A stretch of DNA of 64,000 nt from CAXBCP01 sp038120765 (GTDB lineage: Bacteria; Pseudomonadota; Alphaproteobacteria; MPNO01; UBA830): contig JAYOMI010000008.1 of assembly GCA_038120765.1 (NCBI GenBank), positions 3,554 to 67,553 of the forward strand, given 5' to 3'. The notes under the pieces are model-generated. The model worked only from the letters and a program-made list of their open reading frames with translations, did not search any database and had not been told where the DNA came from. The first letter of the stretch is position 1. Every line of letters starts with the position of its first letter. The translations under genes and the position numbers were made by a program. Shown piece by piece: positions 47,457 through 56,488 of the stretch.

Positions 47457-48533
47457 ATGGCAATCGATTTCGGCTATTTCACTCTTTCCGACAACTACTA
47501 TCCCGGCAACACGCGGTCGGCGAACGACTTCGTGCTCGAAATCCGCGAACAGGCCATTCTCGCCGACAAGCTGGGCTACAGCTCCGCCTGGATCGGCGAA
47601 CACCATTTCGACCGGCTCGGCGTCAATTCCCGCCCGGACATCCTGCTGGCGAGCATTATTCCCGAAACAACGAATATCCGCCTTGCCCCCGCGGTGAACG
47701 TCCTGCCGATCCATCATCCGATCCATGTTGCCGAAATGTGGGCGACGCTCGACCTCCTGTCCGGCGGACGTGTCGATTATGCCTGCGGTCGCGGCTACGA
47801 CGCCGACGAATACTATCCCTTCGGCGCAGATTTCATGACCTCGGCCGAGGTGTTCGAAGAAGGCATGGACATTGTCTGGAAAGCCTGGACCGAAAAGGGC
47901 CCGTGGTCGCACAAGGGCAAGTATTACGATATCCAGGACATGGATATCACGCCGAAGCCGATCCAGAATCCGATCCCCTTCTATGTCGCCTCGTTCTCGG
48001 AAACGTCTTCGAAGATGGCGGGCAAAAAGGGTCACAACATCATCTACGCGCCGTTTGCCGCGGCCATGGTCTATGGCAGCCTCGACAAGGCGGTCGACAG
48101 CTATCGCGAAAACTGCGTCGCGGCGGGCAACAAGCCGGGCCGCGCCATGTGCAGCTATTTCATCCATATCTCCGACACCCCGGAAGAGGACGATATCGGA
48201 CGTCAGGCGATGATGGACTATTTCCAGCATTGCGTGCTGCGCGCTTTCCCGGACGATCCGAGCACGATGCCGCCGACCATGCATTACTTCATGAAGATCA
48301 ACGAGATCCTCCGGAACATGACGAAGAACACGCTGTCGTCGAATTCCGTCCTGCTCGGCAACGCCGCCGAGATCACGGAGCAGCTGAAAAAGGTCGAAGC
48401 CGCCGGGATCGACGAATGCATCCTGTATTTCAATGTCGGCAACAAGCCGCACGGCATGGTCAAGGACCAGATGCACAAGTTCATGGTAGAGGTCGCGCCG
48501 AACTTCGAGAATTACAGCATCGCCGCGGAGTAA
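47457..48533 (+). CDS. LLM class flavin-dependent oxidoreductase
   Basis: A 358-residue luciferase-like monooxygenase (TIM barrel using reduced FMN). Motifs are AILADKLGYSSAWIGEHHF at about residues 35-55, the RLAPAVNVLPIHHPIHVAE segment and LDLLSGGRVDYACGRGY. The start at 47457 has AGGGAGA seven bases upstream; the frame is open 25 codons further but would cover the operator sites. It is followed 6 bp later by a marR-type gene. This suggests induction by its substrate, perhaps an aromatic or sulfonated compound (inference). Confidence 0.92.
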   Translation: MAIDFGYFTLSDNYYPGNTRSANDFVLEIREQAILADKLGYSSAWIGEHHFDRLGVNSRPDILLASIIPETTNIRLAPAVNVLPIHHPIHVAEMWATLDLLSGGRVDYACGRGYDADEYYPFGADFMTSAEVFEEGMDIVWKAWTEKGPWSHKGKYYDIQDMDITPKPIQNPIPFYVASFSETSSKMAGKKGHNIIYAPFAAAMVYGSLDKAVDSYRENCVAAGNKPGRAMCSYFIHISDTPEEDDIGRQAMMDYFQHCVLRAFPDDPSTMPPTMHYFMKINEILRNMTKNTLSSNSVLLGNAAEITEQLKKVEAAGIDECILYFNVGNKPHGMVKDQMHKFMVEVAPNFENYSIAAE

Positions 48534-48539
48534 TCTGTT

Positions 48540-48995
48540 TTGGAACTCGGCACCTACCTGCCCTATCTCGTCAACCGCGTCGGGCAGCGGTTTATCAGCG
48601 ATATCACGCCGGTCCTCAGCGAGGCCGGCGTCGATATCCAGTCATGGCGCGTGCTGATTGCGCTGTATCAACGGGGCGCTCAGCCCGTCGGCGCGCTGTC
48701 CGACCTGACCAGCATCAATTTCTCGACCCTGTCGCGCGTGCTCGGCCGGATGGAAAAGAAAGACCTTGTCCGCCGCCATCGCGGGGCCGACGACGCCCGG
48801 TCCTTCACCATCGATCTGACCCCGACCGGCCGGCGCGTGACCGAAACCATCCTGCCCCGGGCCGCCGCGCTGGAAGCAAAAGCGACCGGCGATTTTTCGG
48901 AAGCCGAACTCGCCATGCTGCGTCAACTGCTCGGCAAGCTCTATATGGGCCTGTCGGAACAAGCCGCCGAACAGGACGACCGGCTGGCGGGCTGA
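48540..48995 (+). CDS. MarR family transcriptional regulator
   Basis: A 151-residue winged-helix regulator. The recognition region reads SWRVLIALYQRGAQPVGALS, then INFSTLSRVLGRMEKKDLV, then the wing DDARSFTIDLTPTGRR. It starts at TTG with GGAG nine bases upstream, inside the end of the oxidoreductase gene. Located 6 bp after the LLM oxidoreductase, it probably regulates that operon through the twin palindromes at 47381-47416. The effector is unknown. Confidence 0.9.
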   Translation: MELGTYLPYLVNRVGQRFISDITPVLSEAGVDIQSWRVLIALYQRGAQPVGALSDLTSINFSTLSRVLGRMEKKDLVRRHRGADDARSFTIDLTPTGRRVTETILPRAAALEAKATGDFSEAELAMLRQLLGKLYMGLSEQAAEQDDRLAG

Positions 48996-49031
48996 CAAGC
49001 GCGTCCTCGATTAGCCGGGAACGCGCGTCAT

Positions 49032-49673
49032 TCAGCGATAGAAGCTGATCGAGGAGACCATGACGTCTGCCGAAAACGCGCGACCGATGGCGACCATTCC
49101 GAGGCGGCTCAACCGGCTTGTGTCCAGCGGCGTATCGAGCCGGTGGGGCGCGAAACTTTCGAACGGCAGATATATCGATCGCCAGGCGTCCTCTGCCGTG
49201 AATTCGGCCCGGTAGGACTGCCACGGCCGCACGTTGTCGGGCGTGCGGAGATGAAGGGAATATTTTTCGCCATTGCCGCGAACCATCAGGCGGATTCCCT
49301 TATAGGCGGAGGCGTCGAGCGTGCGGCCGCCGGAGGACAGGTCGAGCGCCGCCTGGATGAAGCCGCCATTGTTCTCCAGCCGGACATCCCCCTGAAGGTG
49401 CAGCGCCGGATGGCCGTCCGCGACGGAGCGGCTGACCGTTTCCTGTGAAACGCCGCCCATCACCCTGTCGCTGACGCCCCGCCATTCGGTGCCGAGGGCC
49501 GATACAAGGTCTGTTCTGGAAAAGTCGTCAATCAGCATGGTTCTGTCCTGTGAGTGTGCCGCAGCGGGCAACAGCGCGAGCAGCGCCATGAAGATCGGAA
49601 CCGTCAGCCCGACCGTCAAGGCGCGCAGGCGGCGCGGCACGGTATTTCTGTATCCCATCGTCTGTTCCATCAA
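49032..49673 (-). CDS. CIA30 family protein
   Basis: A 213-residue protein of the CIA30 (NDUFAF1-like) family, a galactose-binding-type beta sandwich. A signal peptide or anchor (LTVGLTVPIFMALLALLPAA) precedes the domain. Motifs are WRGVSDRVMGGVS, FIQAALDLSS, GIRLMVRGNGEKYSLHLRT and WRSIYLPFESF. Eukaryotic members assist complex I assembly; bacterial secreted members have no defined role. It is convergent with the MarR gene. Confidence 0.85.
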   Translation of the reverse strand: MMEQTMGYRNTVPRRLRALTVGLTVPIFMALLALLPAAAHSQDRTMLIDDFSRTDLVSALGTEWRGVSDRVMGGVSQETVSRSVADGHPALHLQGDVRLENNGGFIQAALDLSSGGRTLDASAYKGIRLMVRGNGEKYSLHLRTPDNVRPWQSYRAEFTAEDAWRSIYLPFESFAPHRLDTPLDTSRLSRLGMVAIGRAFSADVMVSSISFYR

Positions 49674-49820
49674 ACGCCATTTGCTGCAGTGCCGGGTATA
49701 TGCCCCGCCCTGATTCCTACGAGCAGGCAGCCGTCTCGGATCAGATGACGCGCCGAACGTGGTTCTTGCCCAAAGACCGCTGACGCTCTAGCGTCTCTCC
49801 CAAAATCAGAGGAGACGGCA

Positions 49821-50611
49821 ATGGCAACCCAGATGAAATCCGACGACATCGGCCGCGCCCATNNNNNNNNNNCGTTTCGCCCGAAGAATGGGAGGTCCGC
49901 GTCAATCTCGCCGCCTGCTACCGGCTGGTTTTTCACTACGGCTGGCATCACCTCAATCTCAATCATATTTCGGCGCGGGTTCCCGGCCACGACGACCAGA
50001 TCCTGATCAACCCCTACGGGCCCATGTTCAACGAGATCACGGCGTCGAACCTGGTCAAGATCGACCTCGACGGCAATGTGCTGGACGACACGCCCTATGG
50101 CATCAACGCCGCCGGCTATACGATCCACAGCGCGATCCACGCCGCCCGACACGACGTCGAATGTGTGCTCCATACCCACACAGAGCCGGGCCTTGCCGTC
50201 TCGGCGCTGAAATGCGGCTTGTTGCCGATCAATCAGGATGCAGTGCGGTTCTATAACCGGATCGGCTATCACGACTATGAAGGCGTCTCGCTGGAACTCG
50301 GCGAGCGCGAGCGGCTCGTCGCCAGTATCAGCGACCACCGCGCGCTGATCCTGCGCAATCACGGGCTGCTGACCGCCGGAAGGTCCATCGCGGAGGCCTT
50401 CGCGCTGATGTATCACCTTGAAAAAGCCTGTGTCGCCCAGATCATGGCCAACGCGCGCAGCGCCGACGATCCGCATATCATCATGCCGTCCCCCGAACTG
50501 TGCGAACATTCGGCGCAGCAGGCCTGGAGCATCAACAACAATTCCGAAGACGTGCGCTGGCCGGCGCTGGTCCGCTGGATGGACCGGGAATCGCCGGGTT
50601 TCCGGGACTAG
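49821..50611 (+). CDS. Class II aldolase/adducin family protein (crossed by an N gap)
   Basis: The metal-binding and active-site motifs of the class II aldolase fold are present: HLNLNHISARVPG, CVLHTHTEPG (zinc His pair) and LRNHGLLTAGRS. The gap at 49863-49872 lies 14 codons after the ATG and the frame changes across it. The joined protein would be about 255-265 residues. The C-terminal region (WSINNNSEDVRWPALVRWM) matches adducin-like members of unassigned substrate. It is followed by a broken alcohol dehydrogenase gene. Confidence 0.85.
49863..49872. other. Assembly gap (10 N)
   Basis: Ten N near the start of the second class II aldolase gene. The frame differs on the two sides. Confidence 0.99.
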
Positions 50612-50636
50612 AAGTCGCCGCCCGCATCATTCGATG

Positions 50637-51661
50637 ATCAGCTTCAAAGCCGCCGTTCTCGCCAGTTGCACCACGGCGCGGCCTTTTTCCGACAGCCGGC
50701 CGCTCACGCTGGAAACAATCGACGCCGACGGCCCCATGGCGCACGAGGTCCTGGTCCGCATAGACGCGGCGAGCCTCTGCCGGTCCGACCTGTCGGTTAT
50801 CACCGGGGTCCGCCCCTGGCCCATGCCCATCGTGCCGGGACACGAGGCAAGCGGCATCGTCGAGGAAACCGGCGCCGGCGTCGAAGGCTTGTCGCCAAAC
50901 GCGCGGGCAGGCTGCTAACGGGCGGCCCGCGGCTGTCGCTGAACGGCGATACCCTGCATCATCACATGGGCCTGTCCGCCTTTGCGGAAATGGCCGTTGT
51001 GTCCCGGCACTCGCTTGTGAAGGTCGATGGCGCCCTGCCCGCGGAAATCGCCGCGCTTTTCGGCTGCGCCGTGATGTGCGGCGCGGGGAGCGTCATTCAT
51101 TCGGGCGGGGTCAAGCCGGGAGAGACCGTCGCGATAGCCGGGATCGGCGGGGTCGGCGCCAGCGCGATCCTCGGCGCCCGGCTTGCCGGCGCGGGGCGGA
51201 TCATCGCGGTCGATCCCGATGCGGAAAAGCGCCGGTGCGCCATCGGCCTCGGCGCGACAGACGCGGTTGCCGGCGGCCCGGGCGCGGCTGACGAAATCCT
51301 GGAGATGACCGGGGGCGGCGTCGACTGCGCTTTCGAGACGGCCGGGGTCCTCGGCGCGTTCGATACCGCCTATGCCGCCACCCGGCGCGGCGGGCGCATC
51401 GTCACCGTCGGCCTCGCCAGCCCCGAGACGCCGTTCAGCCTGGATATCGCCGCCCATGTGACAAGCGCAAAAACCATCCGTGGCAGCTATATGGGAAGCT
51501 GCAATCCCCGGATCGATATTCCGAGGTTCGTGGAACTGTATGCCGCCGGAAGGTTTCCCGTAGACCGGCTGATCACCCACCGGATGCCTCTGGCCGATGT
51601 GAATACCGCGCTTGAGAACATGGCGGCTAGCGCCGCGCTGCGCCAGATACTGACGCCCTGA
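50637..51661 (+). pseudogene. Zinc-type alcohol dehydrogenase, broken by an internal deletion
   Basis: The N-terminal GroES-like part runs in one frame from 50637 (VRIDAASLCRSDLSVITG, GHEASGIVEETG) and ends at a TAA at 50916-50918. The remainder is in another frame from about 50905: LLTGGPRLSLNGD, then FAEMAVVSRHS, and the Rossmann motif GIGGVGASAILGARLAGA. Between GLSP and this point, family members normally have about 35-40 residues, including the four-Cys structural zinc lobe. These are missing together with the frame. There is no N gap here, so it is either a true deletion or an assembly slip. Confidence 0.8.
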
Positions 51662-51753
51662 TCCGCTTTGCAATTTTTAAGCGTGAATCCGGGAAATCAG
51701 GATCGGGAAGTGCTATATAAAGATTACAGACATTCATCAGGGATTTCGACGCC

Positions 51754-52293
51754 ATGAAACGCTCCAAATCGGTCAGACTTGTCGCCATGGGCACCGGGCT
51801 TTTGCTTGTCGCCGCCTGCGACGAGGCAAAGGTGGATACCGCTTTGTTCGAATCTGTCAAACAGTGCACGTCCCTCGGTTTCTCCGCGCAGGAATGCGAG
51901 ACGAATTACCGCGAAGCGCAGCGCAACCACATCAACGTCGCGCCCAAATACACGGCCCAGGCGGATTGCGAGGCCGATTTCGGCGCCGCGCAGTGCGAAG
52001 TAGCGCCCCAGCGCACATCGAACGGCGGCAGCCTCTTCATGCCGCTGATGGCGGGCTATCTCATGGGCAGCATGTTGAGCGGCGGTCGGACCGCGGGCCA
52101 GCCCTTGTACAAATCGGCGAATGACCGCAGCACGTTCCGCACCGGCGACAACAAGGCCGTGGCCAACACTGTCGGCCGCACCCAGGTCGCGCAGAGCACC
52201 ACGCGCCCGGCATCGACGAAGACCCGCACCATCTCGCGCGGCGGTTTCGGCGCCGGCGCCCGCAGCCCCATGCGCCGGTCCTTCGGTGGCTGA
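51754..52293 (+). CDS. DUF1190 (YgiB-like) lipoprotein
   Basis: A 179-residue protein of the YgiB/DUF1190 family. A lipoprotein-like signal ends in VAACDE, followed by the conserved Cys-containing CTSLGFSAQECETNYREA and CEADFGAAQCE. A Gly-rich hydrophobic segment (FMPLMAGYLMGSMLSGG) and a Ser/Arg/Gly-rich tail complete it. In E. coli, ygiB stands next to ygiC, and the same pairing occurs here, 21 bp apart. The function is unknown; an envelope role is likely. Confidence 0.82.
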   Translation: MKRSKSVRLVAMGTGLLLVAACDEAKVDTALFESVKQCTSLGFSAQECETNYREAQRNHINVAPKYTAQADCEADFGAAQCEVAPQRTSNGGSLFMPLMAGYLMGSMLSGGRTAGQPLYKSANDRSTFRTGDNKAVANTVGRTQVAQSTTRPASTKTRTISRGGFGAGARSPMRRSFGG

Positions 52294-52314
52294 AACACCG
52301 AAAGAGCGTCTCTC

Positions 52315-53475
52315 ATGGAACGGATAGCGGTCGACCCCCGGGAGGACTGGCAGGACACCGCCGAGGCCCACGGGTTCCGCTTTCATACGATCGACGACGA
52401 ACGCTACTGGGACGAAAGCGCCTGCTACCGTTTCAGCTTGCGCGAGATCGAAGACGATATCGAAGACCCGACGGCGGAAATCGAACAGATGTGTTTCGAG
52501 GTCGTTGCGCGGGCCGTGGCGGACGATGCCGTCATGGCGCGGCTCGGCATCCCCGAGGCATTCTGGGATTTCGTCGCCGATACATGGTCGCAGCAACACC
52601 GTAATCTGTATGGCCGCATGGACTTCGCCTATGACGGCAAGGGCCCTGCAAAACTTTTCGAGTACAACGCGGACACCCCGACCTCGCTCTACGAGACCGC
52701 CGTGTTCCAGTGGGTCTGGCTCGAACAGGCGATCGAGCGCGGAATCGTCCCCGACGGCAGCGACCAGTTCAATTCCCTGCACGAGGCGCTTACCGGCTCC
52801 TTCGGCCAGATGGGTCTTGCCGGGAAGCTCCACGTCGCGTGCTGCAAAGGCTCCGAAGAGGACGAAGGCACGGTTGAATACATCGCCGATTGCGCGCGCC
52901 AGGCCGGGATCAATGCCAAGCTGATCTATATCGAGGATATCGGCATCGATACCGAAGGACGGTTCACCGACCTGCAGGACGAGCCGATCACCGATCTGTT
53001 CAAGCTGTATCCCTGGGAATGGATCATGACCGACGAGTTCGGCAGGAACGTGCCGAACACGAATACTCGCTTCATCGAACCGGGCTGGAAATCCCTGCTG
53101 TCCAACAAGGGGCTCCTGCCGCTCCTGTGGGAAATGTTCGAGGGCCATCCCAACCTGCTGCCCGCCTATTTCGACGGCGACCCCGCGGCCTCCGCGCTCG
53201 GCGGCGACTACGTGCGCAAGCCGCGGTTTTCCCGTGAGGGCGCGAATGTCGAGGTGTTCGAGAACGGCGAATGCACCGTGAAAGTGGACGGCGATTACGG
53301 CGCGGAAGGCCATATCCTTCAGGCCTATCACCCCCTGCCCGATTTCGGCGGCAACTATCCGATGATCGGCTCCTGGCTGGTCGCAAGCCAGCCCGCCGGT
53401 ATCGGCATCCGCGAGGACACGGTACTGGTGACCGGCAACAACGCGCGCTTCGTGCCGCATATCATTTCGGAATAG
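52315..53475 (+). CDS. YgiC-like glutathionylspermidine synthase family protein
   Basis: A 386-residue ATP-grasp ligase of the GSP_synth family. It corresponds to the C-terminal synthetase domain of glutathionylspermidine synthetase without the amidase domain. Motifs are LFEYNADTPTSLYE, the YPWEWIMTDEFG segment and VFENGECTVKVDGDYG near the ATP and metal sites. It is encoded between the YgiB-like lipoprotein and a V4R-domain protein. The real substrate of YgiC proteins is not established; a peptide or polyamine amide bond is implied by the fold. Confidence 0.88.
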   Translation: MERIAVDPREDWQDTAEAHGFRFHTIDDERYWDESACYRFSLREIEDDIEDPTAEIEQMCFEVVARAVADDAVMARLGIPEAFWDFVADTWSQQHRNLYGRMDFAYDGKGPAKLFEYNADTPTSLYETAVFQWVWLEQAIERGIVPDGSDQFNSLHEALTGSFGQMGLAGKLHVACCKGSEEDEGTVEYIADCARQAGINAKLIYIEDIGIDTEGRFTDLQDEPITDLFKLYPWEWIMTDEFGRNVPNTNTRFIEPGWKSLLSNKGLLPLLWEMFEGHPNLLPAYFDGDPAASALGGDYVRKPRFSREGANVEVFENGECTVKVDGDYGAEGHILQAYHPLPDFGGNYPMIGSWLVASQPAGIGIREDTVLVTGNNARFVPHIISE

Positions 53476-53483
53476 CGGAGCAC

Positions 53484-53993
53484 ATGTCTTCCAACCGCCT
53501 GTATGACCGCATCTCGCGCGATCCGGCGCTGGGTGAACTGCGCGACGGCCATACCCGCCTGTTCCTGATGCGGGCGGACGCGTTCATGGATGCCTTCAAA
53601 CGGCTCGACGACGATGCGCGCTACACCATGTTCACCGCCTTCGCGGAATCGGTGGCCGAACATTCCGGACAATCGGTCAAACATTACCGCCACGAGCTCG
53701 GCCCGGCGGCCCGCGAAATATTCCTGAATGCCGCCGTGAACCTCGCCGCCGACATGGGCTGGGGCGGCTGGCGCTTCGGCCCGCATACGCCGGGCGAGAT
53801 GACGCTCGACGTCACGAACAGTCCCTTTGCCGAAGGCCACGGACAGTCCGACATCCCCGTCTGCGCCCCGATCCTCGGGCTGACGGAAGCCCTCGGCGGG
53901 ATCATCTTCTCGGTCGACCCCCATGTCGAGGAGATCGACTGCGCGGCCGTCACCGGCGGCGATACGTGCCGCTTTGTGGCGCGGGTGGGCTGA
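53484..53993 (+). CDS. V4R-like (4-vinyl reductase domain) small-molecule-binding protein
   Basis: A 169-residue protein whose C-terminal half resembles the V4R domain: a conserved NSPFAEGHG segment, CAPILGLTEALGGIIF, and the closing VEEIDCAAVTGGDTCRFVA with the two late Cys typical of the domain. The N-terminal half resembles the helical-to-mixed region of V4R sensors. The start at 53484 has GGAG just upstream, 8 bp after the YgiC-like gene. Such domains bind hydrocarbons or tetrapyrroles in several regulators; the ligand here is unknown. Confidence 0.65.
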   Translation: MSSNRLYDRISRDPALGELRDGHTRLFLMRADAFMDAFKRLDDDARYTMFTAFAESVAEHSGQSVKHYRHELGPAAREIFLNAAVNLAADMGWGGWRFGPHTPGEMTLDVTNSPFAEGHGQSDIPVCAPILGLTEALGGIIFSVDPHVEEIDCAAVTGGDTCRFVARVG

Positions 53994-54046
53994 CCGAACG
54001 TCACCTTCACACCTGATACCGGGCTATCTGTTCGAAACCCGACCAA

Positions 54047-54136
54047 TGTCACCCCGGCCCTGTGCCGGGGTCCGGGTTTTATCCGGCAGTGGGCGGACCC
54101 TGACGGGCTGGATCCCGGAACAAGTCCGGGATGACA
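54047..54136. repeat. REP-like double palindrome upstream of the MFS gene
   Basis: Two hairpins: ACCCCGGC/GCCGGGGT (54051-54058 with 54064-54071) and ATCCCGGA/TCCGGGAT (54112-54119 with 54125-54132). The whole unit is bounded by TGTCA and TGACA. This is the intergenic palindrome type (TGTCATCCCGG...) common in alphaproteobacteria. Confidence 0.75.
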
Positions 54137-54244
54137 TACTTTGAATATCTTGGCAGAGTTGCGGCATAGGATTGCACCCGGTGCATAGCCTGCCCGGTTC
54201 ATTCGCGCTATAGACAGGTTTCACAATCCGGTGCCCCCACGCCT

Positions 54245-55519
54245 ATGTCCGACCAGCTGAACGCGCTCCTCAAATTCCGCTTCTTTGTTCTTGGCGCGTC
54301 GCTGACGCTGATCTTCGTCGGCTCCGGCAGCCTGTTCCTAATCGCGGTGACGCTGAAGGACCTGTCGAGCGAGTTCGGCTGGCCGCGCGAGGTGCCGTCG
54401 CTGGCGTTTTCGCTGCAGTTTATCGGCGGCGGCATGGGCGGCATCATGATGGGCTACCTGCTGGACCGGGTCGGCGCGGTGGTGCTGCCGCTCATCGCCG
54501 CCTGCGCCATCGCGACGGGGGCGATACTGACCACCTTCATTCAGGAGCAGTGGCAGCTTTATGCCATTTACCTGGTGCTGTTCGGCTTTCTCGGCCAGGG
54601 CAGCCTGTATGCGCCGCTGATGGCCAATATTTCCAAATGGTACGACCGCCGCCGCGGCATGGTGGTCGGCATCGTTGCCAGCGGCCAGAGTCTTGCGGGC
54701 ATCGTGTGGCCGCCCATCTTCGGCGTGGCGATCACCGAGATCGGCTGGCGCAACGGGTTTGTCGGCTTCGGCGTCATCGCGGCCTGCATCATGCTGCCGA
54801 TGTGCTTCTTCTTTGCGCGCAAGCCACCGGCGCTCGAGACGCTGCAGGCGGCGGAGGCCCTCGACGGTCTCGACAGCAAGGGCAACGTCCGCCGCGGCGC
54901 GCGCAAGAGCGACACGTCGCTCAGCATGCTCCAGCTCCAGATGGTGCTGTGCGCGGCGATTATCGGCTGCTGCATTTCCATGTCGCTGCCGCTCGCCCAT
55001 ATGGTCGCGCACGCCTCCGACAAGGGCCTGCCGCTGACCGATGCGGTGACGGTATTGTCGGTCACCCTGATGGCGGCGTTCGTCAGCCGGGTGCTGCTCG
55101 TCGGTTTCCTGTCGGACCGGTTCGGCGGGCTTTGGGCGCTGTTCTGTTTCTCGGCGCTGCAGGCTGTTTCGGTCGGGCTCCTGACGGCGTCGGACAGCGT
55201 CGCCGTTCTCTATATCGTCGGCATCGGCTTCGGCCTCGGCTATGGCGGCATCTTCCCGGTCTATGCGGTGATCGTGCGCGAATACATGCCGCCGCAGGAA
55301 GCCGGACGCCGCACGGGCATCGTGTTCCTGTTCGGCGCGCTTGCAATGGGTTTCGGCAGCTGGATGGGCGGCGCGCTGTTCGATGCCACCGGCAGCTACA
55401 CCACGCCCTTCCTGCTCGGCGTCGCGGCGAACTGCGTGAATCTTGTAATCGTCGGCATGCTGCTGACCAAGACGAAGAAAAGCGAACCGCCGCAACCGGC
55501 GGGCGTGGCAGCGGCATAG
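54245..55519 (+). CDS. MFS transporter
   Basis: A 424-residue major facilitator superfamily protein with 12 predicted helices and a central cytoplasmic loop (LDGLDSKGNVRRGARKSDTS). The loop 2-3 signature is degenerate (GYLLDRVGAVV), and the second-half equivalent is VGFLSDRFGGLWAL. WYDRRRGMVVGIVASGQS and the C-terminal pattern are close to the oxalate/formate antiporter-like and monocarboxylate porter group. The substrate is not determinable. REP-like palindromes lie on both sides of the gene. Confidence 0.88.
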   Translation: MSDQLNALLKFRFFVLGASLTLIFVGSGSLFLIAVTLKDLSSEFGWPREVPSLAFSLQFIGGGMGGIMMGYLLDRVGAVVLPLIAACAIATGAILTTFIQEQWQLYAIYLVLFGFLGQGSLYAPLMANISKWYDRRRGMVVGIVASGQSLAGIVWPPIFGVAITEIGWRNGFVGFGVIAACIMLPMCFFFARKPPALETLQAAEALDGLDSKGNVRRGARKSDTSLSMLQLQMVLCAAIIGCCISMSLPLAHMVAHASDKGLPLTDAVTVLSVTLMAAFVSRVLLVGFLSDRFGGLWALFCFSALQAVSVGLLTASDSVAVLYIVGIGFGLGYGGIFPVYAVIVREYMPPQEAGRRTGIVFLFGALAMGFGSWMGGALFDATGSYTTPFLLGVAANCVNLVIVGMLLTKTKKSEPPQPAGVAAA

Positions 55520-55557
55520 ACGTTACCCGTATGGCTCGCTCCAGATTATTCCAGGGT

Positions 55558-55636
55558 TGTCATCCCGGCCTCGTGCCGGGATCCAGTCTTTTGTGACATT
55601 GCGCTAACCGGAGCCCGGAATAAATCGGGGGTGACA
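55558..55636. repeat. REP-like double palindrome downstream of the MFS gene
   Basis: A strong hairpin, ATCCCGGC/GCCGGGAT (55562-55569 with 55575-55582), and a weaker CCCGG/CGGGG one. The unit is again bounded by TGTCA and TGACA, so it is the same element type as at 54047-54136. Confidence 0.7.
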
Positions 55637-55689
55637 TATGGTATCGTCACGCGAACAAGTCGGCGGCAACAGGAGGTAAAAAAACCAAA

Positions 55690-56478
55690 ATGGACATCAG
55701 ACTCGACGGGCGCGCGGCGCTTATCACCGGCGGCAGCGAAGGACTTGGCAAGGGCATGGCGATCCGCTTCGCGGAATCCGGCGCCGATATCGCGATCCTG
55801 GCGCGACGGCCTGACGCGCTGGACGCCGCGAAGGCAGAGATCGAGGCCGTAAGCAAAGGCAGGGTCATCACCCTGACCTGCGATCTTCTCGACCGGGCGG
55901 CGACGAACGCCGCTTTCACCGAGGCCGTCTCCGCGCTCGGCAGGATCGATATACTCGTCAACAATGCCGGCACGTCGCGGGCTAAGGCATTCGAGACCGT
56001 CACCGACGAGGAATGGGAAGAAGACCTCGAACTGAAGCTGATGGCCGCGATCCGGCTTTGCCGCGCGGCCCTGCCCGGCATGAAGGAACGGAAATGGGGA
56101 CGCATCATCAATGTCCTGAATATCGGCGCAAAGGCGCCGCGTGCGGGCAGCGCGCCGACCGCCGTATCCCGCGCCGCAGGCCTTGCGCTCACCAAAGTGC
56201 TCGCCGGCGACGGCGCGCCCCATAACGTGCTGGTCAATGCGCTGATGGTGGGGCTGATCAAGTCGGGCCAGTGGGAAACCGCCTATGCGAATTCCGGCAG
56301 CACGGACAGCTACGAGGTGTTTACGCAAAACATGGCGGATGGCCGCAACATCCCGCTCGGCCGCATCGGCGAGACCGAGGAATTCGCCAATATCGCCTGT
56401 TTCCTTGCGTCCGATCAGGCGGGATACATCACCGGCACGTCGATCAATGTCGACGGCGGCGCGTGCCCGGTGGTGTGA
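55690..56478 (+). CDS. Divergent SDR family oxidoreductase lacking the catalytic Tyr
   Basis: A 262-residue classical-length SDR. The nucleotide motif is TGGSEGLGKGM, the NNAG motif is present (VNNAGTSRAKAF), and the C-terminus has ITGTSINVDGGACPVV. The usual Ser-Tyr-Lys site is altered: the YxxxK position reads SAPTAVSRAAG, with Thr/Ala in place of Tyr and Arg in place of Lys. The fold is intact, so this is a subfamily trait and not damage. It may be catalytically unusual. AGGAGG precedes the ATG. Confidence 0.88.
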   Translation: MDIRLDGRAALITGGSEGLGKGMAIRFAESGADIAILARRPDALDAAKAEIEAVSKGRVITLTCDLLDRAATNAAFTEAVSALGRIDILVNNAGTSRAKAFETVTDEEWEEDLELKLMAAIRLCRAALPGMKERKWGRIINVLNIGAKAPRAGSAPTAVSRAAGLALTKVLAGDGAPHNVLVNALMVGLIKSGQWETAYANSGSTDSYEVFTQNMADGRNIPLGRIGETEEFANIACFLASDQAGYITGTSINVDGGACPVV

Positions 56479-56488
56479 CGCGGACCGG

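Noticed and set aside
51724..53460. 578-codon minus-strand frame across the YgiB/YgiC region
   Set aside because: The plus strand holds two recognisable family members with ribosome sites; the opposite frame has none.
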